64,000 nucleotides of DNA from Prochlorococcus sp. scB243_495D8 (GTDB taxonomy: Bacteria > Cyanobacteriota > Cyanobacteriia > PCC-6307 > Cyanobiaceae). Under the pieces are notes generated by a model that did no database searches, was not told the DNA's origin, and was given only the letters and a program-made list of their open reading frames with translations. Shown here piece by piece: positions 8,528 through 17,556 of this stretch. Made by a program: the position numbers and the translations under genes. Where the stretch lies: the NCBI GenBank assembly GCA_000634195.1, contig JFLT01000187.1, forward strand, positions 62,001 to 126,000. The letters run 5' to 3'. Numbering within the stretch: the stretch's first letter is position 1; each line of letters opens with the position of its first letter.

Positions 8528-8559
8528 ATGATTTCAAATTTCAATAAATTATAAGACTT

Positions 8560-9321
8560 TTAAGAAGTAAATAAAACTTCTTTAATTAAAGATTCAGTAA
8601 ATTCTTTACCAAACAAGCTCGACAACATTGGCCTCGCCGGATCATTATCTCTTCTATATTTCAAATAATTATTTTGACCATTTATTAATTCTTTTTGAAG
8701 TTCCATATTGGCTTCTTTGCTTTCGAAAAGAATTTCCAAATACAAATCAAGATATTCCTTAAATGAGGTATAAAGCTGATTAGCAATTAAAAAATCACTT
8801 TTTTCTTCTTTTGGCAATTTTGACCAGATTACTCCTGGAGAAAAAAATCTAGCTACATCAGCAGACATTTTTTCAGCTAATGGGAGTGATGAATGAGAAC
8901 GAGTTTTAAGTTCTACCAATTTTTTTATTAATTTATTACTATATTGATTTTCAATTTTTAATGAAGGCTGAAAATCTAATACTAATAAATGACTATTAGG
9001 TAGAGAAACAAAATCTACTCCAAAAAATGGGACATTATAAATAATATTAGGAACAATTAAAAAATTTAAAACAGAATAATTTGGACTATTAATACACACT
9101 GCTCTTGCGAATTTAATTCTTTTTTTATGCGATACACCCCAAGTAGCGAGATTCACATTTTTTATTGATTTTTTTGAACCATAAGTTGAATCTTTATAAG
9201 AATATTCCGAGGGTATTTTTTTTTCTAAACATTTATATTTACTTAGATTATTAGTTAAATATTTTAGAAAATTATGCCATCTCCAATCTGGCCTAAAAAA
9301 AATCGTTTCTTGTATTAACAT
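8560..9321 (-). CDS. pebB: Phycoerythrobilin:ferredoxin oxidoreductase
   Basis: Reduces 15,16-dihydrobiliverdin to phycoerythrobilin using ferredoxin. The 253-residue protein belongs to the ferredoxin-dependent bilin reductase family: an N-terminal [11 protein letters not shown], then [21 protein letters not shown] in the central sheet, and a C-terminal [20 protein letters not shown]. Assignment as PebB rather than PebA rests on the VPFFGVDFV form and on gene order. The ATG at 9321 immediately abuts the pebA stop at 9322-9324. It is third in ho1-pebA-pebB. High-light Prochlorococcus keeps this pathway despite greatly reduced phycoerythrin. Confidence 0.92.
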   Translation of the reverse strand: MLIQETIFFRPDWRWHNFLKYLTNNLSKYKCLEKKIPSEYSYKDSTYGSKKSIKNVNLATWGVSHKKRIKFARAVCINSPNYSVLNFLIVPNIIYNVPFFGVDFVSLPNSHLLVLDFQPSLKIENQYSNKLIKKLVELKTRSHSSLPLAEKMSADVARFFSPGVIWSKLPKEEKSDFLIANQLYTSFKEYLDLYLEILFESKEANMELQKELINGQNNYLKYRRDNDPARPMLSSLFGKEFTESLIKEVLFTS

Positions 9322-10032
9322 TCAATTTATAATCTCATTATTTAATGTAAAAAGAAATTTATTGATAAATTTTTTTGTCCATTTTTCTCCAAAAAAAGAT
9401 TTAAACAATTTATCTGCAGGGTCTTTTTCAAAACTGTACTTATCATATTTAATTTGATTAATCTTTATTTCTTCTGTATTTAAAAATTGATTAACAGGAT
9501 TGGATTTATAAATATTCAAATAATTATTTACAAATGAATGAAATATATTATTTAAATCTCTATCAAGATTTAATTTATTTCCTCTACATATAATCACCCA
9601 TGGCGAGAAATACTTTTTTGAATCATATATATTCTTCATTTTATTATTATCAAATGCAGAATATTTTGTCTTAATACTACCTAAACTTGAACAATATTTT
9701 TCAAGATACGTACCTTCTTGAATTAAAGGTTGATAATCAAGTATTGCTAATAACTTTTGAGAAGTTCCAAACCATAAAATATCAGCTCCTAAAATAGGCA
9801 TTTCACTATCAAAATTTGGATAGGCTACCGTATTAAACACTTGCAGTTTTTTACCACCATCTAATCTTGTTATTCTCCACTTTCTATATTCGGGAGATGA
9901 AAAAAGCCAATTTTTAATAATATATTTTGAGTCTTCATTTTTATGTTCTTTGAATTCGCTAGCTATTTGTACTTCATTACCATTTAATTCATCAATATTG
10001 GTTTTAAGGAAATCAACTAATGAATCAAACAT
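9322..10032 (-). CDS. pebA: 15,16-dihydrobiliverdin:ferredoxin oxidoreductase
   Basis: Reduces biliverdin IX-alpha to 15,16-dihydrobiliverdin, passing the product to PebB. The 236-residue protein has [21 protein letters not shown] and [12 protein letters not shown], typical of PebA, followed by [10 protein letters not shown] and a C-terminal [15 protein letters not shown]. It lies 6 bases after ho1 and directly abuts pebB, consistent with one transcript and with the metabolite handover known for the pair. It is very rich in Lys, Asn and Ile compared with homologues from higher-GC cyanobacteria. Confidence 0.92.
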   Translation of the reverse strand: MFDSLVDFLKTNIDELNGNEVQIASEFKEHKNEDSKYIIKNWLFSSPEYRKWRITRLDGGKKLQVFNTVAYPNFDSEMPILGADILWFGTSQKLLAILDYQPLIQEGTYLEKYCSSLGSIKTKYSAFDNNKMKNIYDSKKYFSPWVIICRGNKLNLDRDLNNIFHSFVNNYLNIYKSNPVNQFLNTEEIKINQIKYDKYSFEKDPADKLFKSFFGEKWTKKFINKFLFTLNNEIIN

Positions 10033-10038
10033 AAATTA

Positions 10039-10749
10039 CTAGGTCTCGGTGCTTCCTTTCCTTACTTTTTTTGTAATGTAATTAAATACAATCTTGCCTA
10101 AAACAGCAATCAAATTACCTTCAAGCTCCTTAAACATTTTCATATTGTAAGTAAAAGCTTGATTAGCTTCATCAATAATTTGATCAGCAGTCTTTTGATT
10201 TATTGGAAGTTGATTCAAAGTAAGGGAATATTCTTCCTTAAATTTCTTTTCATCAGCAATTAATTCAAACTCATAAAAATTTAAACCATCATTTCCCTTC
10301 AAATTTAGTGCTTTTTTAGCAATCCTTTTCAAAATTTGTCCCCCAGATAAATCTCCTATATAGCGTGTGTAATGGTGACCAACCAAAAGCTCTGGTGAAT
10401 TTTTTGCAACCTCTCGGATTCTTTGAACGTATTCTTTTGCTGAGTGCGAAATATTAATTTCGTTCTTCCAGTTTTCACCAAAATAAAATTTAAGATCATT
10501 TATAAGAGTTTCTTTCCTGAATAATGATTTAAAACCTATAGGTTTTATTACTGGATGTTCCTCATTGACCAATCTTTCAATTTCTTCTTCCATAGCTTCA
10601 TAAACAAAATATAAATCACTAATTAATTTTCTATAAGATTTTTTTTCAACAACTCCTTTTAAAAAACAAGCCACAAAGCCAGTATTTTCTGCCATAGTGT
10701 GGGATTTTTTTGTCCCTTCTCTTAATTGTCCTGCAAGAGCGACTGCCAT
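10039..10749 (-). CDS. ho1: Heme oxygenase (biliverdin-forming)
   Basis: Opens heme to biliverdin IX-alpha, CO and Fe2+, the first step of bilin synthesis. The 236-residue protein has the proximal heme ligand His17 in KKSHTMAENTGF, HYTRYIGDLSGGQILKRIA in the distal helix, and normal family length. It is the first gene of the ho1-pebA-pebB operon and its ATG is at 10749. A separate conserved gene of unknown function lies 57 bases upstream in the same direction. Confidence 0.96.
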   Translation of the reverse strand: MAVALAGQLREGTKKSHTMAENTGFVACFLKGVVEKKSYRKLISDLYFVYEAMEEEIERLVNEEHPVIKPIGFKSLFRKETLINDLKFYFGENWKNEINISHSAKEYVQRIREVAKNSPELLVGHHYTRYIGDLSGGQILKRIAKKALNLKGNDGLNFYEFELIADEKKFKEEYSLTLNQLPINQKTADQIIDEANQAFTYNMKMFKELEGNLIAVLGKIVFNYITKKVRKGSTET

Positions 10750-10806
10750 AAATTTTGGATTTTTTTTGTAAGTGTATTTAATCTACAAGGAAAAAACATA
10801 AAACAG

Positions 10807-11355
10807 CTAATTTTTGTTACCAGCGGATGTTGTAGAGAATAGCTTATAAAGTTCTTTACAAACCAAAAAAAGGTTATCTTTTTGTTCCTTTTGCGGTAGA
10901 TGAGTGCCAGTCATTTCCCACTCACCTATGGTAGCCACTCTCCATCTCTCGGATGGAACAATCATACCTCGCATTATTATTCCTAACAATTTGGGGACTC
11001 TATCATTATTATCATTATTATCATTTTCAATTCTTAATTGTAAGAGTATTGCTCTACATTCAATAAGAGGACTCCACCCAGGAAAATGAAACGCAAAATC
11101 AATAGTATCTTGCATGGATTCATTATTTGAATTGTCCCAAGGACTAAAGTTTACACTTGAATCTGGAAAATATTTCCGAAACAAAGCTGCAGTAGAAGCA
11201 ATTTTATTAGCTATTTCAACATTACTTACATTTGAACTCGCATTCATAAGCAGCTGAGTATTTTTTTGAAAAATGACATAATTTTCTTTAACTTGCTTAT
11301 TAACTACTTTTTCTTTTAATAAAGATGTTGAAATGCTGATCAATAAAGTATTCAC
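10807..11355 (-). CDS. Conserved hypothetical protein (182 aa) upstream of bilin operon
   Basis: Not recognised. A soluble 182-residue protein whose central, most conserved-looking part is DFAFHFPGWSPLIECRAILL, followed by PKLLGIIMRGMIVPSERWRVATIG and WEMTGTHLPQKEQ. The aromatic and glycine pattern suggests a compact alpha/beta fold. Between residues about 110 and 117 there is an Asn/Asp tract (NDNNDNND) encoded by a 9-base DNA repeat, probably a variable surface loop. It lies 57 bases upstream of ho1 on the same strand and divergent from icd. Function unknown. Confidence 0.7.
   Translation of the reverse strand: MNTLLISISTSLLKEKVVNKQVKENYVIFQKNTQLLMNASSNVSNVEIANKIASTAALFRKYFPDSSVNFSPWDNSNNESMQDTIDFAFHFPGWSPLIECRAILLQLRIENDNNDNNDRVPKLLGIIMRGMIVPSERWRVATIGEWEMTGTHLPQKEQKDNLFLVCKELYKLFSTTSAGNKN
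11002..11026. repeat. Short 9-base tandem repeat inside a coding region
   Basis: The unit ATCATTATT occurs at 11002-11010 and 11011-11019 with a partial third copy to about 11026. On the minus strand it encodes an Asn-Asn-Asp tract in the 182-residue protein, so unit gain or loss keeps the frame. Confidence 0.75.
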
Positions 11356-11457
11356 TATTCACATTTGAATAATAAATTTCTAGGTTTTAAAGAAAATAAC
11401 TCATCACAAATTACAATACGAGGAACTTCAATGAGTTATATTTATTAATTCAACGCT

Positions 11458-12882
11458 ATGCCAAAATTTGAAAAATTAACTTTACCTAATGAAGGCGAGA
11501 TAATAACTTTTAATCAAGGAAACCCTAATGTTCCTAATAATCCAATTGTCCCATTTATTAGGGGTGATGGTACTGGAGTCGATATTTGGCCTGCCACTCA
11601 AATGGTTCTTGATTCAGCGATTAAAAAAAGCTATGGAGATGAGAGAAAAATTAATTGGTTTAAAGTCTATGCAGGAGATGAAGCTTGTGAACTTTATGGA
11701 ACATATAATTATCTTCCTCAAGATACTATTGAAGCAATCAAACACTTTGGTGTAGCTATCAAAGGTCCTTTAACGACTCCCATTGGTGGAGGTATTAGAT
11801 CTCTTAATGTTGCTTTAAGGCAAATCTTTGATTTATATAGCTGTGTTAGACCATGCAAATATTATCCAGGAACTCCAAGTCCTCATAAAAATCCCCAAAA
11901 TTTAGACGTTATTGTTTATAGAGAAAATACTGAGGATATCTACATGGGAATTGAATGGGAAGCGGAGGATAATAATTGTCTTGAATTAATTAATCACTTA
12001 AATAACGTTGTCATACCAAATAGTAAAAATTTAAAAAATAGATCCATACCAAACGGATCAGGTATTGGAATAAAACCGGTAAGTAAATCTGGAAGCCAAC
12101 GACATATTAGAAAAGCTATTGAACATGCTAAAAGATTATCAGGAGATAAAAGGCATGTGACTCTTGTACATAAAGGGAATATTATGAAATATACAGAAGG
12201 TGCATTTAGAGATTGGGGATATGAATTAGCAGTGAATGAATTTAGAGAAGATTGCATTACAGAAAGAGAAAGCTGGATTTTAGATAATATTCAGAAGAAT
12301 CCAGAAATTACAATTGAAAATAATGCTCGAAAAATTGAACCAGGTTTTGACAAGCTTACAAATAACAAAAAAGCATTCATTTGCGAAGAAATTAAAGAAG
12401 TTATTGGATCAATATCAAATTCTCACGGAGATGGAAAATGGAGAGAACTTATTCTTGTTGATGATCGGATAGCTGATAGTATATTTCAACAAATTCAAAC
12501 TCGACCTCAAGAATATTCAATTCTTGCAACATTAAACCTTAATGGGGACTATGTTTCTGACGCAGCTGCTGCAATTGTTGGAGGCTTGGGTATGGCTCCC
12601 GGCGCAAATATTGGAGATAATGCAGCAATTTTTGAAGCTACGCACGGTACCGCTCCAAAACATGCAGGCCTAAACAAGATTAATCCAGGCTCAGTAATTC
12701 TTAGTGGTGTAATGATGCTTGATTATTTTGGTTGGGATGAAGCAGCTAACTTGATTACTAATGGATTAAGTAAGGCAATAGAGCAAAAAAAAGTCACCTA
12801 TGATCTCGCACGCTTAATGGAACCAAAAGTAGAACCATTATCCTGCAGCAGTTTTGCAGAAGAAATTATCTCAAATTTCTAA
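11458..12882 (+). CDS. icd: NADP-dependent isocitrate dehydrogenase
   Basis: Oxidatively decarboxylates isocitrate to 2-oxoglutarate, the nitrogen-status signal and carbon skeleton in cyanobacteria. The 474-residue protein shows the substrate-binding GGGIRSLNVALRQIFDLY region, YRENTEDIYMGIEWE, HKGNIMKYTEGAFRDW, and the NADP-binding ATHGTAPKHAG motif near residue 395. It has the cyanobacterial-length insert after residue 270. It starts at ATG 11458 and converges with the DUF1537 gene with a 2-base gap. Confidence 0.96.
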   Translation: MPKFEKLTLPNEGEIITFNQGNPNVPNNPIVPFIRGDGTGVDIWPATQMVLDSAIKKSYGDERKINWFKVYAGDEACELYGTYNYLPQDTIEAIKHFGVAIKGPLTTPIGGGIRSLNVALRQIFDLYSCVRPCKYYPGTPSPHKNPQNLDVIVYRENTEDIYMGIEWEAEDNNCLELINHLNNVVIPNSKNLKNRSIPNGSGIGIKPVSKSGSQRHIRKAIEHAKRLSGDKRHVTLVHKGNIMKYTEGAFRDWGYELAVNEFREDCITERESWILDNIQKNPEITIENNARKIEPGFDKLTNNKKAFICEEIKEVIGSISNSHGDGKWRELILVDDRIADSIFQQIQTRPQEYSILATLNLNGDYVSDAAAAIVGGLGMAPGANIGDNAAIFEATHGTAPKHAGLNKINPGSVILSGVMMLDYFGWDEAANLITNGLSKAIEQKKVTYDLARLMEPKVEPLSCSSFAEEIISNF

Positions 12883-12884
12883 TT

Positions 12885-14234
12885 TTAAAAATTATTTTTA
12901 TTTTCAAAAACTTTCCAAATATTCGTCAGTGAATCTTTAGTACCAATGTTTCCAGGATGAGTAACAATGGGAAGTTTTTTGCCATTTTTTAGGTTGTAAG
13001 TCACCACTGAAATGCCTGTCAAAATCTGTCCTTCAAGATAAACATAATCTGCATTAAGTCCTTTACTAAGAATCAAATTTGTTGTTATTCCACCTTTTGA
13101 AATCAGATATCCTATTTCATACTTCAAATCTGCAACTAATTCAGCAATAAAACAAGCAAGTAAATTATAAAAATTAAATAGTTCAGAAGAAGCTAAAGAC
13201 ATAAATTTTCTTGAAGTAAACAAAACAGGAGTTTTTCCTTTCTCAAATGAAAATCTAATTTCTCTCAAAAATTTTTTTTTAAACAAATTACTTCGCTTTT
13301 GACTATTATCTGATGAAGTAATTTTAAAGAATTCAAAAACATCTAATTCAACTGGATTACAATTACTTTTCTCTAACAAATTATCCAATTGTATTGTTGA
13401 AAGTTCTACATAAGATCCAACAATTATAAGTCCGGGAAGAAAACTCTTTTCTTTTTTTCTTATTCTTAAATTAGAGAAAAATATTTCACTCTGAGAGAAA
13501 CTTTTTTTCTCAGAAATTGAACTTACAAAACTTGCTGCAGTTCGAAAAAGGAATTTTTTGTGTTTTGTTAATTTTTTAATTACTAAAGAAAATTTTTTAA
13601 GTTGAGAATAATTTTCTACATCTACAACTACATGTTTATTATCCTTAAGGTTTTTAAGTGTTTTAAAAACAATATTATTTTCTTCATCACTTAGCATTTG
13701 GATATCTGACAATAAAAGATTTTGAATATCTTCAAAATTTATTTGAGATTTACTTTGCTGAAATAAAAGATTCTTGACGTTACTTGTCTCATATCCAAAA
13801 ATCTTATCTTTTGCAAAAATTGTTTGACTAATAGGAGTTTTATCAACAAAATGCGATCCATTAATTGTTAATCTTTTACCCTCTATAAAAGCTGGAATAT
13901 GAAAAGTAGCATCAAAAGGACCTAAGCAACTATTTAGAGCGATTGGCTCTAAATAGTTATGTCCTCGAAGAGTAGAGTCTCCTCTACTTATAAAAATTAT
14001 TTCTTCTTCATAGGCTTGAGAAGCAATTACAGTCTTGAGATTTTTGCAAATTTCCTCTATTGTAGATTTCGCATCATTTTCCGATAGTGATCTTGTATTA
14101 GCCAAAATAAAAAATAAATTAGATTTTGATTCAAAACCTTTGATTAAAGTTGAGCAGTCCCACTTAAGCAGTAATAAGCAATCATGAACAGTTTGAGAAC
14201 CTGTGGGATCATCATCTATAACGACAAATTTCAT
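12885..14234 (-). CDS. DUF1537 / four-carbon acid sugar kinase-like protein
   Basis: The N-terminus has VIDDDPTGSQTVHD, the DDxTG motif of the DUF1537 family, whose characterised members phosphorylate four-carbon sugar acids. The C-terminal nucleotide-binding half has ISKGGITTNLIL, EGQILTGISVV and VTHPGNIGTKDSL. I chose ATG 14234 (449 residues) because the conserved motif begins within ten residues; a start at 14255 would overlap the upstream gene by 8 bases. The usual aldolase and isomerase partners of such kinases are not nearby; the neighbour is a sugar-phosphate epimerase. The true substrate is unknown. Confidence 0.75.
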   Translation of the reverse strand: MKFVVIDDDPTGSQTVHDCLLLLKWDCSTLIKGFESKSNLFFILANTRSLSENDAKSTIEEICKNLKTVIASQAYEEEIIFISRGDSTLRGHNYLEPIALNSCLGPFDATFHIPAFIEGKRLTINGSHFVDKTPISQTIFAKDKIFGYETSNVKNLLFQQSKSQINFEDIQNLLLSDIQMLSDEENNIVFKTLKNLKDNKHVVVDVENYSQLKKFSLVIKKLTKHKKFLFRTAASFVSSISEKKSFSQSEIFFSNLRIRKKEKSFLPGLIIVGSYVELSTIQLDNLLEKSNCNPVELDVFEFFKITSSDNSQKRSNLFKKKFLREIRFSFEKGKTPVLFTSRKFMSLASSELFNFYNLLACFIAELVADLKYEIGYLISKGGITTNLILSKGLNADYVYLEGQILTGISVVTYNLKNGKKLPIVTHPGNIGTKDSLTNIWKVFENKNNF

Positions 14235-14247
14235 AAGTATTGCATGA

Positions 14248-15102
14248 TTAATCAAGAGATTTTATTTGTATTGAAGCATTTAACCTTTTAATATCATTTG
14301 AGGAAATCATAATGTTTCTAAATCCATCAACAAAAGAATTTCGGGGACTAGTCCAAGGTTCGAGACATACCATTTTTCTTGGAGGATCACTCCAAATAAC
14401 GCCTATATCAAAAGGATATGGATGATTTAAAGTTACCTCTCTTTTAAAAATTTTATCTCGAAAGGTGCTTACACCAGAAGTATACATAAGTAGATCAACT
14501 CCTAAATTAATTTGGTTTAATTCATCCAAAGTATTACTTATAGTATTTCTTTCTTGATCCTGACAATTAAGTGGATTATCAACAAACTCTAAATTTTTGA
14601 AATCTGAAATATTAAAATAAGGATGCAAACCAAAATTTATAGGCATAGCAAAGTCTGTTTTGTTATGGATTGCAATTGCAAATTCTAGACAGTTAATTTT
14701 TAAAGTAACTTCTATTTTTAGTTCGAAATCGAAAGGATAATATTTTTTGGTTTTTTCTGATGAATTTAAGAATAAACATAAAAATTTTTTATTTTCATTG
14801 AAGGAGTATTGCCATTGCAAATCCCTTGCGAAACCATGTTGTGGTAATTGTAAATAATCATTACCAAATACTGAACTAGAGGTATTAAGATTTCCACAAA
14901 TTGGAAACAATATTGGTATGCCTCCCCTAATACTTTTTGTTTTATCCGTAAATCTTTTTTCATCTAAATAAAGTATTGCATTACCATCCGAAACCCAATT
15001 TGTAATAACGCCTCCTCTTTTAGGACAAAATTTAATGTAATTATTTTTATCTAATTGAAAGACATAAATTCCTTGGCTCTCATTAGATAATTCAAGTTTC
15101 AC
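14248..15102 (-). CDS. Glucose-6-phosphate 1-epimerase-like (aldose epimerase family)
   Basis: A 284-residue galactose-mutarotase-fold protein. It has RGGIPILFPICGN, LPQHGFARDLQWQ with the catalytic-type His, INFGLHPYF with the second His, and CLEPWTSPRNSF near the C-terminus with the expected Glu base. The RGGIP-phosphate-binding-like segment points to the YeaD hexose-6-phosphate epimerase branch rather than free-sugar mutarotases, by inference. It is upstream of and almost touching the DUF1537 gene, and 9 bases downstream of an alpha/beta hydrolase gene on the same strand. Confidence 0.82.
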   Translation of the reverse strand: MKLELSNESQGIYVFQLDKNNYIKFCPKRGGVITNWVSDGNAILYLDEKRFTDKTKSIRGGIPILFPICGNLNTSSSVFGNDYLQLPQHGFARDLQWQYSFNENKKFLCLFLNSSEKTKKYYPFDFELKIEVTLKINCLEFAIAIHNKTDFAMPINFGLHPYFNISDFKNLEFVDNPLNCQDQERNTISNTLDELNQINLGVDLLMYTSGVSTFRDKIFKREVTLNHPYPFDIGVIWSDPPRKMVCLEPWTSPRNSFVDGFRNIMISSNDIKRLNASIQIKSLD

Positions 15103-15111
15103 GATTATTAA

Positions 15112-16011
15112 TTAAAGAGAATCAACCCAATCCAAAATATGCTGATTAACTAATTCAGGTATCTCATCATGAGGACAATGTCCTGCGTCAAGAATAATTT
15201 CTTTTGTATTGTTTGGTGTAAATTTTTTATATAGATTTCTTTTTTTTGGAGTGTTCATCCATGGATCTTTTCCTCCCCAAAGAAGTAATAATGGTGCATT
15301 TAATTTTGCGAATAGCTTATCCAAAGGCAATCCCTGAGGACCTGATGGGTTAAATACACTTCTAAAAACATTAAAAGCTCCAAAATCTAGAGAAGGTTTC
15401 CTTATTGACTCAACTAAAAAATCATCAACATTTTTTTTATCAACATAAACTTGATTCAATGTTTTTTTTATATTTTTTGGATTTCTCATATTCTCAAAAA
15501 TTAAACGTTGAAGAACAATATTTTTCAAAAATATTCCGGCAACTGTTTCAATTGAAGTTTGCAGCATATTCTTTTTGATAGTTTTTTCTTCACTAAAATA
15601 TCCAGCAGCATTAAGTAAGATCACTCCTGCGTTTAGCTCATTTAATTCTGCACCAGCTGCTAATGCGGCATAACCACCTAATGAATTTCCAACAACAATT
15701 GTAGGTTTTTTTATTTTCTCTTTTACATAAGCGACAACCTGATCTTTCCACAAAGATCCTGAGTATTCGACGTCTTGAGGCTTAGGACTTTTTCCAAAAC
15801 CGAGTAAATCCATAGCGTGGACTTCGTATTTTGTACTCAAAACAGGTATATTAAATCTCCAATGATCTGTAGAAGCACCGAAACCATGAATTAATAAAAT
15901 TGCACATTCTTTTGATGTTTGTTCAGGGTTAGCTGAAACAGTATGTATTGGGTAATTTAAAAAATTCCAGTCATAATTCACATCACCATCTATCAGAGCT
16001 GATTTTTCCAT
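15112..16011 (-). CDS. Alpha/beta hydrolase, chlorophyll-dephytylase-like
   Basis: A 299-residue alpha/beta hydrolase. The oxyanion motif is LLIHGFGASTDHWRFN, the nucleophile elbow is GNSLGGYAALAAG (Ser), an acid-loop Asp lies in LLLWGGKDPW and the catalytic His in DAGHCPHDEIPE. The HGFGAS..HWR and MDLLGFGKSPKP segments resemble plant CLD1 (chlorophyll dephytylase), so hydrolysis of a pigment or lipid ester is plausible, but unproven. It has a paralogue at 43576-44493 in this window. It lies between the Na+/H+ antiporter and the epimerase on the same strand. Confidence 0.82.
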   Translation of the reverse strand: MEKSALIDGDVNYDWNFLNYPIHTVSANPEQTSKECAILLIHGFGASTDHWRFNIPVLSTKYEVHAMDLLGFGKSPKPQDVEYSGSLWKDQVVAYVKEKIKKPTIVVGNSLGGYAALAAGAELNELNAGVILLNAAGYFSEEKTIKKNMLQTSIETVAGIFLKNIVLQRLIFENMRNPKNIKKTLNQVYVDKKNVDDFLVESIRKPSLDFGAFNVFRSVFNPSGPQGLPLDKLFAKLNAPLLLLWGGKDPWMNTPKKRNLYKKFTPNNTKEIILDAGHCPHDEIPELVNQHILDWVDSL

Positions 16012-16056
16012 TTATTGAAAAACTTTTAGTTTTTTTGATTCTAATAAACTTATTTC

Positions 16057-17424
16057 CTAAAGAAGACCCACAGGATCAGCTGCAACATCATCTGAAATTT
16101 TATTGCCATCATTTGGGGGCTTATCTTTTAGGACAATTCTCAATAGAACAGGTGCAAGAAATGTAGTTCCAATAACCATTAATAAAATAGCTGCTTCTAG
16201 AGAAGGAGTTAACAACTTAGCGCTTGTTCCTAATCCAAGGAAAATCAAACCAACCTCTCCTCTAGGCATCATACCCAAACCTACTACTAATCTATTTGTA
16301 GGTTTATCGCTTGAAAATACCCATCCTGCCGCAATTTTTCCAATAATTGCGACAACTAATAAAAATCCTGCAACTACAAGAGCTGACCTACTTGTTGGAT
16401 CAAGTGGATTGATAACTGATAAATCCATTCCCGCCCCAACTAATACAAAGAAAATAGTTGCAAATAACGATACTAAAGGTAAAACGGATTGTTGAATTGC
16501 GTGATTATTTTTAGAACTACTTAGGATTAATCCAGCTGCAAAAGCACCTAAAGCTGCTTCTAATCCAATGGCTGTTGCCACGAAACAACATAATACAAGT
16601 ATCACAAAAGAAGCTACGACTACTGCTCCAGGAGCCTTTAATCTATCTAATAACCAATCAAAACCTGGAGCAGCTGTTCTACTTAATGCAATAGCAGCAA
16701 TAACGAAAACTACAGCTGCTGCAACTAATTTAACGATAGGAGCAATTTCTAAAGTACCTCCGGCAGCAAGGGCGACAACAACTGCCAGAATAACAATTCC
16801 TAATATATCGTCTAACACTGCTGCACCAATAACAATCTGTCCTTCTCTAGTTTTCAAATAACCCAACTCACCAAAAACACTTGCAGTAATTCCTATACTT
16901 GTTGCCGTCATAGATGCTCCAGCAAAAACTGCTGGAATTAGATCTACTTGGAAAATAAACATTAATCCAAGAGTTCCAAAGGCAAACGGTAAAATTACAC
17001 CAGCCATAGCAACAGTAAAAGCCTGAGCTCCTACAGCTACTAATTCCTCTAACTCACTTTCAAGTCCTGTTAAAAATAAAAGAGCATATAATCCCAGAGT
17101 TGCTACTGCTTGCAGAGATGGAAAACTTTCGAAATAAACATCAGGTACAGCTTCTGGGGGGATTGACGCTAAAGAACTAATAACATTTACAAGCCCCTCA
17201 TTTAATTCTGTTCCAGCTGAAGGCGGTATCAACAAATGGAATCCAGATGCCCCTATTACAACTCCTGCAAGAAGCTCACCTACTATTGTTGGCAAGCTAA
17301 GTCTAACCAATACTTCTGCTAATGCCCTTGCAGCTAAAAAAATCAATAGAAACCTTATCACTCCTATCAACGTTTCAGCAACTTCTAAATCATGTGCACT
17401 TAATTCAGCAAGTAAATAGTACAT
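16057..17424 (-). CDS. Na+(K+)/H+ antiporter, CPA2 family
   Basis: A 455-residue inner-membrane cation/proton antiporter with about twelve hydrophobic helices from residue 20 to 430. The RLSLPTIVGELLAGVVIG start, SMTATSIGITASVFGELG and AAVLDDILGIVILAVV are CPA2 family signatures; LDD holds the ion-binding Asp pair. There is no C-terminal TrkA-N domain, unlike KefB/KefC. In a marine cyanobacterium Na+ extrusion is the likely role (NapA-type), by inference. It is divergent from glgP and has an inverted repeat 14 bases upstream of its ATG. Confidence 0.88.
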   Translation of the reverse strand: MYYLLAELSAHDLEVAETLIGVIRFLLIFLAARALAEVLVRLSLPTIVGELLAGVVIGASGFHLLIPPSAGTELNEGLVNVISSLASIPPEAVPDVYFESFPSLQAVATLGLYALLFLTGLESELEELVAVGAQAFTVAMAGVILPFAFGTLGLMFIFQVDLIPAVFAGASMTATSIGITASVFGELGYLKTREGQIVIGAAVLDDILGIVILAVVVALAAGGTLEIAPIVKLVAAAVVFVIAAIALSRTAAPGFDWLLDRLKAPGAVVVASFVILVLCCFVATAIGLEAALGAFAAGLILSSSKNNHAIQQSVLPLVSLFATIFFVLVGAGMDLSVINPLDPTSRSALVVAGFLLVVAIIGKIAAGWVFSSDKPTNRLVVGLGMMPRGEVGLIFLGLGTSAKLLTPSLEAAILLMVIGTTFLAPVLLRIVLKDKPPNDGNKISDDVAADPVGLL

Positions 17425-17437
17425 TTAAGTGTAAAAA

Positions 17438-17466
17438 ATAAACTACCTAATTGGAAGATAGTTTAT
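17438..17466. promoter_or_regulatory. Inverted repeat between antiporter and glgP genes
   Basis: ATAAACTA (17438-17445) and TAGTTTAT (17459-17466) form an 8-bp perfect inverted repeat with a 13-base spacer, 14 bases upstream of the antiporter start. It may be an operator or a 5' leader hairpin; no regulator can be named. Confidence 0.3.
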
Positions 17467-17556
17467 TGAGGGCCCACTTTAAGAAATATGTAAGAAAAAA
17501 GCAAAAATACTCAACAAGTGTGGATCTGAAGTTACAACAAAGAAATTTTTTAAAAA

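Noticed and set aside
16103..16861. Plus-strand frames antisense to the Na+/H+ antiporter gene
   Set aside because: They are Ala/Thr/Pro-rich complements of membrane-helix codons, as expected for shadows of hydrophobic coding DNA.
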